Origin: Amycolatopsis sp. CA-230715
GTDB lineage: Bacteria > Actinomycetota > Actinomycetes > Mycobacteriales > Pseudonocardiaceae
Reading direction: 5' to 3'
Assembly: GCF_018736145.1 (NCBI RefSeq)
Contig: NZ_CP059997.1
Coordinates: 3,843,501-3,907,500 of the forward strand
Length of the DNA stretch: 64,000 nucleotides
The notes beneath the pieces were generated by a model. It saw nothing but the letters and a program-made list of their open reading frames with translations. It made no database searches and was not told where the DNA came from. Position 1 is the stretch's first letter; each line of letters starts with the position of its first letter. Positions 48,766 to 57,204 of the stretch are shown here, in pieces. Both the position numbers and the translations under genes were made by a program.

Positions 48766-50025
48766 TCATGTGTTCACGGTCACCAGGCGGCTGAACTCGC
48801 CGAGGAGGTCGTAGCCGTCCCAGATCGCGGAGAAGGTCAGCGCCGACCCGAACGGAACAATTCGGTCAACACCCCGCCCCGCCATTTTGCTTGCGAAGTC
48901 AACCAGTTCCTCGCGGGTGAATCCGAATTGGCTGACCGTCTGATCCTTCCGCACCACAATGGGCACGATCTCGTCCAGGGTACGCACACTCCCGTGGGCG
49001 AACGTGCCCGCCCCGAGCCACTCGCGCGGCATGACCGCCGAGTCGGCCAGTTCCAGCGTGGCCACGCCGTTGACGTCGGCGCCCGCACCGTCGAACGAGA
49101 TCTTCGTGATCAACCCGTCGACGGCGGCACCGTAGGCCGACACGCGCTTCTGCACGGCCATCGCGGGCTCGGTGACGTGCTCCTTCACCGCGAGTACCCC
49201 TGCTAGGAGCTTGCGGAACTCCGCGCCCGCCGCGGCGGCACCGTCGGCGTCGCCGACCCAGAACACCGCGCGCGGTGACGAGCAGGCTGCCTGGTCGAAC
49301 CAGTACGAGTCGTTGTAGAAGCCCTCGGCGGCGGCCTTGCGCTCCGCCTCGGACGACTCCTGCCAGCCCTTGACCGACGCGATCGCGAACGACGAGCGGT
49401 CCGGGAAGGTCAGGTCGCGGGCGTGCGGGGCCAGCGGGTACTGGCGCAGCGCGTTCACCGAGGCGTCGCCGCCCCAGATGACGCGCAGGTCCGCCGCCTT
49501 CGACAGCGCGCCGCTGATCGCGTCGCTGCGGTCGTAGGTGACCATCCGCTGGGTGGCGGTGATCGCCCTCGCGGTCGCTTCGTCTACATCGGACAGAGCG
49601 GCGTTGAGCGCGTCGATCACCGTTTCCGCGGCACCGGCGCTGCGCGAGGAAACCCGCACCACGTTGTGGTTCCCGGCGAGCGCGGAAAGCGCCCACGAAT
49701 ACACGAAAATGGTGTCCACGTTGGCGGGCGGAACGTGGAAGACGAGCCCGCGCGGAAAGCGCATCGCGTCGCCTTCGGATTCCACACTGGACAGTGCCTT
49801 CGCGATTTCCCCCTTGCGCAGGAAGAAACCGAGCGAAGCGAGCTCGGGGAACCGGCGCGCGGTGGCGGGCGCGAGCAGCTTGCGGGCGAACTTCGTCAGG
49901 AACTCCACGACGCGCGGGTCGCCGACGGTCAGCCTGCCGCCCTCCGGCTCGGCGCGGAGCTGGTCGACGAGCGCGTCGACCTCGATACCTTCGCCGAGCG
50001 GGAAACGCTGGGTCAACGCGTTCAT
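48766..50025 (-). CDS. LuxC-like acyl-CoA/acyl-protein reductase
   Basis: 419 residues. LuxC enzymes reduce activated fatty acids to aldehydes with NADPH through a cysteine acyl intermediate. The cysteine motif is FDQAACSSPR with Cys248. HVPPANVDTIFVYSWALSALAGN (about 97-119) is a family block in the dehydrogenase-like N-terminal half. It is the last gene of the six-gene operon and overlaps LuxE by four bases. No luciferase genes (luxAB) are present, so the aldehyde is not for bioluminescence. Confidence 0.9.
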   Translation of the reverse strand: MNALTQRFPLGEGIEVDALVDQLRAEPEGGRLTVGDPRVVEFLTKFARKLLAPATARRFPELASLGFFLRKGEIAKALSSVESEGDAMRFPRGLVFHVPPANVDTIFVYSWALSALAGNHNVVRVSSRSAGAAETVIDALNAALSDVDEATARAITATQRMVTYDRSDAISGALSKAADLRVIWGGDASVNALRQYPLAPHARDLTFPDRSSFAIASVKGWQESSEAERKAAAEGFYNDSYWFDQAACSSPRAVFWVGDADGAAAAGAEFRKLLAGVLAVKEHVTEPAMAVQKRVSAYGAAVDGLITKISFDGAGADVNGVATLELADSAVMPREWLGAGTFAHGSVRTLDEIVPIVVRKDQTVSQFGFTREELVDFASKMAGRGVDRIVPFGSALTFSAIWDGYDLLGEFSRLVTVNT

Positions 50026-51083
50026 GCCGCCTGCCCTCCGGAGAACGTGTCGGAGCAGCCGCGGGCTTCCGCCTTCGGCAGCCTGCCCAGCACCGAGAAG
50101 TGCTTGCCCGGCCAGTCCCCGTCGTCGATTCCGTTGTAGACGCCGAGATCCTCGGTCAGCAGCACGTGGCCGGGGTAGGACCGCGGCAGCGTGCTGACGA
50201 CCTCGATCACGCCCGGCTTGCCCACCGGCTGCTCTTCCCAGGTCTGCGGGTCGCGGATCACCACGTCGGCGAAATCGGGGCAGTACAACGAGTTCCCGGA
50301 CGGGCCCTCGAGGAACACGGTGCCGATCTGCTCGATCATCCCGTAGTAGTTGTAGATCTGGTGCAGCCCGGTGTCCTCTTTGAACCGGCGGCGGAACTCG
50401 GTGTTGTCCACCGCGCGGTCGATCAGCTTCTTCCAGCCGCCCGAGTGGATCAGGATCCCGTTCGACAGGTCGAGGTTGTGCTCGCGCGCCACTTCGTAGA
50501 GGTACAGCCACACCATGAAGGTGAAGCCGAAGATCAGGAACGGCTGGTCGCCGTGCTTCGCGAGGAACTCCTTGACCGCTTCGACGTCCGGCTTGTCGTT
50601 CTCGTCGAGCACGTAGACGTGCTTGCGGCCGAAGTTCGCCATGCCGAGCACGCCGGCACCGCGCGCGGAGAACGAGCGCCGGTTCTTGATGATGCCGACC
50701 GTGTCGACCATCAGCATCGGCAGCCGGTCCCCGCCGAGCACGGTCTGCAGGGTCGCGCCGAGCTGCTTGGTCTGCGCCGCCGCGGCCGCCTTGTCGAGGT
50801 AGATCCGCGACGCGCCCGCGCCGGTGGTGCCCGAGGAGGTCAGCGTCTTGAACACCTCGTCGGACGGCACGCTCTTCAGGTCGTGCGTCTTGAACATGCG
50901 CACCGGCAGCCACGGCAGGTCCGCGATCGTGTCGAAGCGCCCCTCACGCGGGACGCCCAGCGACGACAGGATCCGGTCGTAGCCCTCGGAGTTCGCGCGG
51001 TGGTGCGCGGTCAGCTCGGCCAGCTCCGGCAGGAGAATCTTCTCCCGCTCGGGCTGCGACAGGCTGAAAACGGTCTCGCTCAT
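50022..51083 (-). CDS. LuxE-like acyl-protein synthetase
   Basis: 353 residues of the adenylate-forming LuxE family. The ATP motif is TLTSSGTTGAGASRI (about 83-97), with YNYYGMIEQIG (about 231-241) as the A5-type motif. Near the C-terminus GRLPKAEARGC carries Cys343, matching the acyl-accepting cysteine of LuxE. It would activate a carboxylic acid, hold it as a thioester and pass it to LuxC. It overlaps both neighbours by four bases. Confidence 0.9.
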   Translation of the reverse strand: MSETVFSLSQPEREKILLPELAELTAHHRANSEGYDRILSSLGVPREGRFDTIADLPWLPVRMFKTHDLKSVPSDEVFKTLTSSGTTGAGASRIYLDKAAAAAQTKQLGATLQTVLGGDRLPMLMVDTVGIIKNRRSFSARGAGVLGMANFGRKHVYVLDENDKPDVEAVKEFLAKHGDQPFLIFGFTFMVWLYLYEVAREHNLDLSNGILIHSGGWKKLIDRAVDNTEFRRRFKEDTGLHQIYNYYGMIEQIGTVFLEGPSGNSLYCPDFADVVIRDPQTWEEQPVGKPGVIEVVSTLPRSYPGHVLLTEDLGVYNGIDDGDWPGKHFSVLGRLPKAEARGCSDTFSGGQAA

Positions 51084-52480
51084 ACCCGGCCTTCCAGGGT
51101 GCGGTAGTCGATCTTGCCGCTGGCCAGCAGCGGCACGGTGTCGATGGGCCGGACGTCGAAACCGCTGGTGTGCAGGTGCAGCCGCTCCGACAGCGCGCGT
51201 GAAGCCGCCTTGCAGACGTCCTTTTCGACGCCTTCGGCGAACAGCACGACCTTGTCCCCGCCGGGGACGGCCGCGACGACGTCGATGCCCACCTGTGCCG
51301 AACGCACCGCCTGCTCGAGATCATCCAGGCTGACCCGGTTGCCGAAGACCTTGCCGATCCGCTTGAGCCTGCCGGTGATGAACAGGTAACCGTCCTCGTC
51401 GAGGTAGCCGAGGTCACCGGTGGCGAGCACGCCGCCCATGTCGTCGCCGTTCGCCAGCTCGGCTTCGTTCTCCGTGTAGCCCATCATCACGTTGGGCCCG
51501 CGGTAGACGACCTCGCCGACGATCTTGGGGTGCGTGGTCTCCTCGCCGTCGTCGCGGCGGATCTTGAACTCGCCGCCGGGCAGCGCGGGACCGGCCGAGC
51601 CGATCTTCTCGGCCAGCGCCTCCGCGGGCACGGTCGCCATCCGCGGCGCCGCCTCGGTCTGCCCGTACATCACGAACATCTTCCCGCCCGCGGCCACCAT
51701 CTTGTCGTTGAACTCGGTGACCAGGTCGGTGCGCAGCTTGCCGCCCGCCTGCGTGATCGTGCGCAGGCTCGGGTACTTCGCCGGGTCGAACTTGAGGCGC
51801 CGCAACATCTCGTAGTGGTACGGGACCCCCGCGAGCGAAGTGACCTTGTGCTCGTCGACGGCGTCCCAGAAGCCGCGGCCGAGCACGCCGGACGACTCGA
51901 TCACGATCGTCGCGCCGCGCAGCAGATGCGAGTTGAGCACCGAAAGCCCGTAGCTGTAGTGCAGCGGGAGGCAGGTGGGCGCGATCTCGTCGGCGTCGAT
52001 GGCGAGCACCTGGGCGATCGCGTCGGCGTTCGACAGGATCGCCTGGCGCGAAAGCCGCACGAGCTTCGGGTTGCCGGTCGACCCGCTGGTGGGCAGCAGC
52101 ACCGCCAGGTCGGGGTGCGGGGCGACGCCCTCGGCCGATTCGCGCAGCCAGCGCCCGTCCTCGGCGCGGTACCCGGCGGGCGCGTCCCCTTCCGGGGCGG
52201 ACAGCACCGCGGCCGGGCGGAAGCGCTCCACCAGGCCGGACAGGACGTCCGCGTCGAGCGCCGGGTCGATCAGGGCGACCGCGCGACCGGACTCGAACGC
52301 GCCGAGGTAGCGAAGCACGCTGTCGAGGTCGATCGCGGTCCGCGCGAACAGGACGCCCGCGGGCAGCGCGGCGAGCTCTTCGCCGGCCGCGGCCACCTCG
52401 GCGGCCAGTTCGTCACCGGACAACGTCCGCCCCGACGCGACGTCGACGAGCCGCGCCCCGGCACCCACCAGCGAAGTCAT
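51080..52480 (-). CDS. AMP-dependent acyl ligase
   Basis: 466 residues, ANL superfamily. The P-loop is LPTSGSTGNPKLVRLS (about 129-144), A5 is MYGQTEAAPRM (about 272-282), A7/A8 are ATGDLGYLDEDGYLFITGRLKRIGKV and the region ends SGKIDYRTL with the catalytic lysine (A10). It would adenylate an acid and probably load the ACP encoded two genes upstream. The C-terminal domain is complete. It overlaps the luxE-like start and abuts the ketoreductase stop. Confidence 0.88.
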   Translation of the reverse strand: MTSLVGAGARLVDVASGRTLSGDELAAEVAAAGEELAALPAGVLFARTAIDLDSVLRYLGAFESGRAVALIDPALDADVLSGLVERFRPAAVLSAPEGDAPAGYRAEDGRWLRESAEGVAPHPDLAVLLPTSGSTGNPKLVRLSRQAILSNADAIAQVLAIDADEIAPTCLPLHYSYGLSVLNSHLLRGATIVIESSGVLGRGFWDAVDEHKVTSLAGVPYHYEMLRRLKFDPAKYPSLRTITQAGGKLRTDLVTEFNDKMVAAGGKMFVMYGQTEAAPRMATVPAEALAEKIGSAGPALPGGEFKIRRDDGEETTHPKIVGEVVYRGPNVMMGYTENEAELANGDDMGGVLATGDLGYLDEDGYLFITGRLKRIGKVFGNRVSLDDLEQAVRSAQVGIDVVAAVPGGDKVVLFAEGVEKDVCKAASRALSERLHLHTSGFDVRPIDTVPLLASGKIDYRTLEGRV

Positions 52481-53214
52481 TACAGAACGAGCCCTCCGTC
52501 GACACCAAGGATCTGCCCGGTCACGAACGACGCCTCGTCGCTGACCAGGAACCGGATCGCCTTCGCGACCTCTTCCGGCTTGCCGAGCCGCCGCAGCGAG
52601 GTGTCCTCGATCCGGTCGGCGATGATCTCCTCGCCGAGGTGCTCGGTCATCGCGGTCTCGATCACGCCCGGCGCGACGCCGTTGACGCGGATGCCGTACC
52701 GGCCCAGCTCCTTCGACGCCGAGCGCGCGACGTTGCCCACCGCGGCCTTCGACGCCGCATACGCGGTCTGACCGGCGCTGCCGTGCTCGCCGACGATCGA
52801 AGCCAGCACGACGATGGCGCCGGTCTTCTTGCGCATCATCGCGCGCGCCGCGGCCTGCACGGTGTGGATCGTGCCGCCGACGTTGGTCGCCATCATCCGA
52901 TCGACCAGGTCTTCGCGGATCATGCCGAGCAGGGCGTCCTCCAGGATGCCCGCGTTGGCGACCACGATGTCGAGCTGTCCGTGCTCCTTCGCGACGCCGC
53001 GCACCAGCGTGGAGACGGCCTTCGCGTCGGTGACGTCGAGCGCCTGGCCCGACACGCTGCCCTCGACCGAAGCGGCCGCTTCCTTGGCCTTAGCTTCGTC
53101 CCGGCCGGTGAGGACCACCGTGGCGCCCGCTTCGGCGAGCGCGCGGACCGTGGCCAGCCCGATCCCCCGGGTGCCGCCGGTGACGAGCGCGACCTTCCCG
53201 CTGAGATCAGTCAT
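52480..53214 (-). CDS. SDR oxidoreductase, FabG-like 3-oxoacyl-ACP reductase
   Basis: 244 residues, classical SDR. The NADP motif is VTGGTRGIGLATV (about 10-22), VANAGILED is the NAG motif, and the catalytic residues are in VLASIVGEHGSAGQTAYAASKAA (Ser, Tyr, Lys). It ends ILGVDGGLVL like FabG. Beside an ACP it would reduce a 3-ketoacyl chain to 3-hydroxyacyl, the chain type used by LpxA-type acyltransferases. It overlaps the ACP gene by eight bases. Confidence 0.88.
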   Translation of the reverse strand: MTDLSGKVALVTGGTRGIGLATVRALAEAGATVVLTGRDEAKAKEAAASVEGSVSGQALDVTDAKAVSTLVRGVAKEHGQLDIVVANAGILEDALLGMIREDLVDRMMATNVGGTIHTVQAAARAMMRKKTGAIVVLASIVGEHGSAGQTAYAASKAAVGNVARSASKELGRYGIRVNGVAPGVIETAMTEHLGEEIIADRIEDTSLRRLGKPEEVAKAIRFLVSDEASFVTGQILGVDGGLVL

Positions 53215-53452
53215 TGGCGGCCTGAAGCTCCTTCACCATGTCGGTGGCGACCTTGAAGCTGCTCATGTCGATCACCTGGTCGGTGTCGAACTGCACATCG
53301 AACTCGTCCTCGATGGCGGCGACGAGCGCCATGTGACCGACCGAGTCCCACGCTTCGATGTCGCGGTACTTCAGGTTCTCGACATCGGTGCCCTCGTCGA
53401 GGTCGAGCGCCTCGACGAACACCTCGCGCAGCTTGCCAGCGATTTCGGCCAT
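53207..53452 (-). CDS. Acyl carrier protein
   Basis: 81 residues. The phosphopantetheine site is Ser37 in AWDSVGHMALV, a D-S-V-G variant of the usual D-S-L. Acidic helices on both sides (DLDEGTDVENL; AIEDEFDVQFDTDQV) are typical. It would carry the acyl chain for the SDR, the ligase and the LpxA-like acyltransferase. ATG 53452 gives normal ACP length; the longer frame upstream is not coding. Confidence 0.92.
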   Translation of the reverse strand: MAEIAGKLREVFVEALDLDEGTDVENLKYRDIEAWDSVGHMALVAAIEDEFDVQFDTDQVIDMSSFKVATDMVKELQAAND

Positions 53453-53475
53453 GTCAGTCCTTTGCTCTTCGATCG

Positions 53476-54207
53476 TCAGTGCTCGTCGCGCGGGCGCTCG
53501 TCCCACGCCTTCACCAAGGTAGAGAGGTCACTCGGCAGGCGGTCGACCAGGCCGTCTCCCGGCAGGTCCCCCTTGCCCTTCAACCAGGGTGACAGCGCCT
53601 CGATGGTGGCTTCGTCCAGCCCCCGGCGCGAAAGGCCCACTACGTTGACGCCGGTGACCCTGGCCGGGTTGCCGACGCTGATCGTGAACGCGCCCACTTC
53701 CCGGCGCACCGCGGAGCCCATGCCGACCATCGCGCCCGGCCCGATCCGGCCGCCCTGGTGCACCACCGTGCCCATGCCGAGGTTCGCCGCCGACCAGACG
53801 TGCGTGTGGCCGCCGAGCAGCACGTTGCAGGCGAGCGTGACCTGGTCGTCGACCACCACGTCGTGCCCGATGTGGCTGCCGCGCAGCACGTAGCTGTCGT
53901 TGCCGAGCGCCGAGGCCCGCCAGGTGCCCTGCTGGATGCTGACGTACTCGCGGATCCGGTTGCGGCTGCCGATCCGGACGCCGTGGCCGTCGGCCTCCGG
54001 GTCACCGGTCGGCGCGTCCTCCCACGCGACGGGGTGCGGGCCGGTACGGTCCTCGCCCGGGGTGCCGATCGTCACGTGCGGGCCGATCCAGTTGCCGTCG
54101 CCGAGGACCGCGGGCCCCACGATCACCGTGTACGGGCCGATGACGTTGTCGTCGCCGAGCTCGACGCCGTCGCCGATGACGGCCGTCGGATGGATGCGAT
54201 TGGGCAC
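53476..54207 (-). CDS. LpxA-like acyl-ACP:sugar acyltransferase
   Basis: 243 residues of left-handed beta-helix hexapeptide repeats. It matches LpxA more than simple acetyltransferases: RIREYVSIQQGT (about 84-95) corresponds to LpxA IRExVTIxxGT, and GSHIGHDVVVDDQVTLACN (His112, His115) to the catalytic HIAHD segment. A helical C-terminal part (about 190-243) follows. LpxA moves a 3-hydroxyacyl chain from ACP to a UDP-amino sugar. In a bacterium without lipid A the acceptor must be another glycan precursor. It is the first gene of the operon and GTG-started. Confidence 0.85.
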   Translation of the reverse strand: MPNRIHPTAVIGDGVELGDDNVIGPYTVIVGPAVLGDGNWIGPHVTIGTPGEDRTGPHPVAWEDAPTGDPEADGHGVRIGSRNRIREYVSIQQGTWRASALGNDSYVLRGSHIGHDVVVDDQVTLACNVLLGGHTHVWSAANLGMGTVVHQGGRIGPGAMVGMGSAVRREVGAFTISVGNPARVTGVNVVGLSRRGLDEATIEALSPWLKGKGDLPGDGLVDRLPSDLSTLVKAWDERPRDEH

Positions 54208-54371
54208 TAGGTGATCCGTTCGTAGGCGCTCAAGTTACAACCTGGTTTCATGGGTGGGCGCGTACGCCCGGTAACGTGTGGCCCGCGTTTGGGGCGGGCT
54301 GGCCGTACGAACCGGGAGCCCACTGTACCCGACACGTGAAAACTGCCTGCCGACTAGGGAAAGACTGCTGA

Positions 54372-55478
54372 ATGATTCCCATTACCGTGGTCGATGTCCG
54401 CGACGCGGAGTCCCTTGTGGTCGAGGTGCTGCGATCCGGCGCCATCGCGCAGGGGCCGATGGTCAAGCGCTTCGAAGACGCCTTCGCCGCCGTATCCGGC
54501 ACCAAGCACGCGGTGGCGGTGAACAGCGGCACCACCGCGCTGGTCGCCGCGCTGCAGGTGCTCGACCTGCGGCCGGGTGACGAGGTGATCACCTCCCCGT
54601 TCACCTTCGTCGCGACGCTGAACGCGATCCTCGAAGCGGGCGCGACCGTGCGCTTCGCCGACATCTCCCGCGAGGACTTCGCGGTCGACCCCGACCAGGT
54701 CACCGCGGCGATCGGGCCGAGGACCAAGGTGCTCATGCCGGTGCACCTCTACGGCCAGACCGCGGACATGGGCAAGTTCGCCCCCCTGGCCGCCGAACGC
54801 GGCCTGCACCTGGTGGAGGACGCGGCGCAGGCCGTCGGCGCCTCCTTCGACGGCAGGCGCGCCGGGTCGTTCGGGCTCGGCTGCTTCTCGCTGTACGCGA
54901 CCAAGAACATCACCACGGCCGAGGGCGGCGTCATCACCACCGACGACGACCAGCTCGCCGACCGGCTGCGCGTGCTGCGCAACCAGGGCATGCGCGCCCG
55001 CTACCAGTACGAGGTGGCGGGCCACAACTACCGGATGACCGATCTGCACGCCGCGGTCGGCATCCCGCAGCTGGAGAAGCTGGACGAGCTCACCTCGGCG
55101 CGGCAGGCCAACGCGAAGCGGCTGTCCGACGGCCTCGCCGGCACGCCGGGGCTCACGCTGCCCGCCGTGCTGCCCGGCCGCGAGCACGTGTGGCACCAGT
55201 ACACCGTGCTGGTCGGCCCGCACGCGATGCTCTCGCGCGACGAGCTCGCCGCCGCGCTCACCGAGCGGGGCGTCGGCAACGGCATCTACTACCCGAAGAT
55301 CGTCTTCGACTACGAGTGCTACCGCGACCACCCGCTCATCCCCGAAGCGTCCACTAAGGACTTTCCGGTGGCCGCTTCGGTTGCCGCGCAGGCACTTTCA
55401 CTGCCCGTGCACGCGAAACTGACCGAGTCCCAAGTGGACACCATCATCGCGACCGTTCGTGAGGTTCTTGGCGCATGA
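54372..55478 (+). CDS. DegT/DnrJ/EryC1 sugar aminotransferase
   Basis: 368 residues. PLP features are NSGTTALVAALQ (about 51-62), LVEDAAQAVGA (about 147-157) and Schiff-base Lys178 in SLYATKNITTAEGG. It would aminate a keto-sugar nucleotide. Directly coupled to the downstream Gfo/Idh oxidoreductase (4-base overlap), it recalls the GnnA/GnnB and WlbA/WlbE pairs that make 3-amino sugars. It is divergent from the LpxA-like operon with a 164-base shared promoter region. Confidence 0.88.
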   Translation: MIPITVVDVRDAESLVVEVLRSGAIAQGPMVKRFEDAFAAVSGTKHAVAVNSGTTALVAALQVLDLRPGDEVITSPFTFVATLNAILEAGATVRFADISREDFAVDPDQVTAAIGPRTKVLMPVHLYGQTADMGKFAPLAAERGLHLVEDAAQAVGASFDGRRAGSFGLGCFSLYATKNITTAEGGVITTDDDQLADRLRVLRNQGMRARYQYEVAGHNYRMTDLHAAVGIPQLEKLDELTSARQANAKRLSDGLAGTPGLTLPAVLPGREHVWHQYTVLVGPHAMLSRDELAAALTERGVGNGIYYPKIVFDYECYRDHPLIPEASTKDFPVAASVAAQALSLPVHAKLTESQVDTIIATVREVLGA

Positions 55479-56437
55479 CGCACCGCATCGCACTCGTCGG
55501 CACCGGGTCCATGGGCTCGCTGCACGCCAGGGTGCTTTCCCAGAACGACCGGGTTTCGCTGGCCAGGGTCATCGACCCGCGCGAGGAAGCGGGCCGCGCC
55601 GTCGCGGACCGCTTCGACACCCGGTGGTCGCCCGAGATCGGCGATCTGTCCGATGTGGACGCGGTCGTGCTGGCCTCGGCGACCGAGGTGCACCACCAGC
55701 TCGCGCTCGAGGTGCTCGGCCAGGACAAGCCGCTGCTGGTGGAAAAGCCGGTATGCAACACGCTCGAAGCCTCCGAGGAGGTCGTCGGGCTCGCGGCGAA
55801 GAAGGACATCCCGCTCATGTGCGGGCTGCTGGAGCGCTACAACCCGGCCGTGATGACCGCCCGCGCGCTGGTCAACGAGCCGGTACACCTGATGGCGCGG
55901 CGGCACGGCCCGTACGCGCCGCGGATCAAGACCGGTGTCGCGTGGGACCTGCTGGTGCACGACGTGGACATCGCGATCCAGTTCTTCGGCGGCAGCACGC
56001 CGTCCAGGGTCACCTCGGGCGCTGGCTACTTCCACCCGTCGTCGGTGGAAGGCGCGGAGGACACCATCGAGACGGTGCTGTCGTTCCCGAGTGGACTCGC
56101 CACCGTGTCGGCCTCGCGGCTGGGGCAGCGCAAGGTCCGGTCGCTCGTGGTGTCCGAACTGGACCGGCTGATCGAGATCGACCTGCTGCGCCGCGACGTG
56201 ACCATCTACCGGCACGTGTCGCACGATTCGGCCTCGCCGGACGGCCTCGGCTACCGCCAGCAGACCGTCATCGAGATCCCGGAACTCGTCTCCGCCCGCG
56301 AGCCCCTCGCGACCCAGCTCGACCGGTTCGTCGACCTGCTGGAGGGCAAGGTGGACGCCGCGGAGGAACGCGACTCGATCATCCCGTCGCACCGCGTCGT
56401 GTCCGATGTGCTCGACCAGGCCAACGCCAAGGTCTGA
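55475..56437 (+). CDS. Gfo/Idh/MocA-family sugar oxidoreductase
   Basis: 320 residues. The Rossmann motif is ALVGTGSMGSLHAR (about 5-18), then VLASATEVHHQLALEVL and the cofactor/catalytic segment LLVEKPVCNTLEASEEV with the E-K-P motif (about 89-91). VAWDLLVHDVDIAIQFFG (about 155-172) supplies the catalytic Asp/His of the second domain. It probably oxidises a UDP-sugar at C3 so that the neighbouring aminotransferase can act. Its start overlaps that gene's stop. Confidence 0.87.
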   Translation: MTHRIALVGTGSMGSLHARVLSQNDRVSLARVIDPREEAGRAVADRFDTRWSPEIGDLSDVDAVVLASATEVHHQLALEVLGQDKPLLVEKPVCNTLEASEEVVGLAAKKDIPLMCGLLERYNPAVMTARALVNEPVHLMARRHGPYAPRIKTGVAWDLLVHDVDIAIQFFGGSTPSRVTSGAGYFHPSSVEGAEDTIETVLSFPSGLATVSASRLGQRKVRSLVVSELDRLIEIDLLRRDVTIYRHVSHDSASPDGLGYRQQTVIEIPELVSAREPLATQLDRFVDLLEGKVDAAEERDSIIPSHRVVSDVLDQANAKV

Positions 56438-56570
56438 GCCGTTATCCGCCGGTTACCGACCGGGCACGCCTGAAACCGGTCGGTAACCGACGAAAGAAGG
56501 CTTGGCGGATCCGCCGGGCCGCGCGATTATCTAGGCTTCGCAAACCAGCCGGCACCGGGGGGCAGCGACG

Positions 56571-56735
56571 ATGCAGCTCACACACGCTTACATCGAAGCC
56601 GCGGCGACTCGCACGTCGGACGGCATGGACCTGCCGACCTGGGCGCTCATCACGGTCCTCGCCGTCGCCGCCACCACGGGGCTCTCCGCCCTCACGCTCG
56701 CCCTGCGCCGCCGCCGTTCCTCTTCTTCGTCCTGA
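56571..56735 (+). CDS. Small single-span membrane protein (54 aa)
   Basis: An ATG preceded by a G-rich ribosome-like site (ggggggcagcgacg) opens a 54-codon frame. A polar N-terminus (about 1-22) is followed by one hydrophobic helix (LPTWALITVLAVAATTGLSA, about 22-41) and an Arg4-Ser5 tail, giving an N-out, C-in orientation by the positive-inside rule. It is not recognised. It stands between the oxidoreductase gene and a repeat-rich stretch. Confidence 0.5.
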   Translation: MQLTHAYIEAAATRTSDGMDLPTWALITVLAVAATTGLSALTLALRRRRSSSSS

Positions 56736-56766
56736 CGCGTTGCGCTCAGCGGGGCATGCGGCGCCA

Positions 56767-57180
56767 TGCCCCGAAGGTGGCCTTCAGGGCAGTAGATGCC
56801 GCGAATCCACCCTTCGCATTTTCGTCGGCCCGCGGCGCATGCCCCGAAAGTGACCATCGGGGCGCTGGATGCTCCGAAAGTCACCTTCGGGGACTTGGCC
56901 GGGAAAATGCCGCCCGCCCGAAGTGCAGTTCGCGGGCCAAACGCACTCCACGGGATCCACCTCGGCAGGGGGCCGCTCGCGTCGAAAGGGCCGCGTTCGG
57001 GGGCATTCAGATCCCCGAAGGTGCCCGAGGGGATTTCGCGGCTCCGCTGCGGGGGCCGCGAAATCCCTGATGGCCACCATGACGGCACTGACTCAACACG
57101 GCACTGAGTGCCCTCATGGCAACTGAACAGGGCCGTGAGAGGCAAGCGCCGCCCGAAGTGCGATTAGCGGGCTAAACGCG
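56767..57180. repeat. Dense cluster of intergenic palindromic repeats
   Basis: Bases 56736-57204 hold no gene but many repeat units. GGCCACC-core units lie at 56767-56791, 56840-56863 and 56870-56894 (linker gctgga). An ATGGCCACCAT-type fragment starts at 57067. TTTAGC-type units occur at 57161-57180 and, degenerate, near 56931-56945; both TTTAGC-type units are preceded by CGCCCGAAGTGC or a close variant. All three repeat types of the window therefore meet in one gap. Confidence 0.7.
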
Positions 57181-57204
57181 CTCCGTCGGGGGCGGCCTGA
57201 AGGC

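Noticed and set aside
53476..54207. Evidence for lipid A synthesis from the LpxA-like gene
   Set aside because: No LpxB, LpxC, LpxD or Kdo genes are seen, and the surroundings are of a mycolata-type wall. The enzyme is treated as repurposed.
48766..56437. Bioluminescence (lux) operon
   Set aside because: LuxC and LuxE types are present, but no luciferase subunits or LuxD thioesterase; the neighbours are ACP, LpxA-like and sugar genes.
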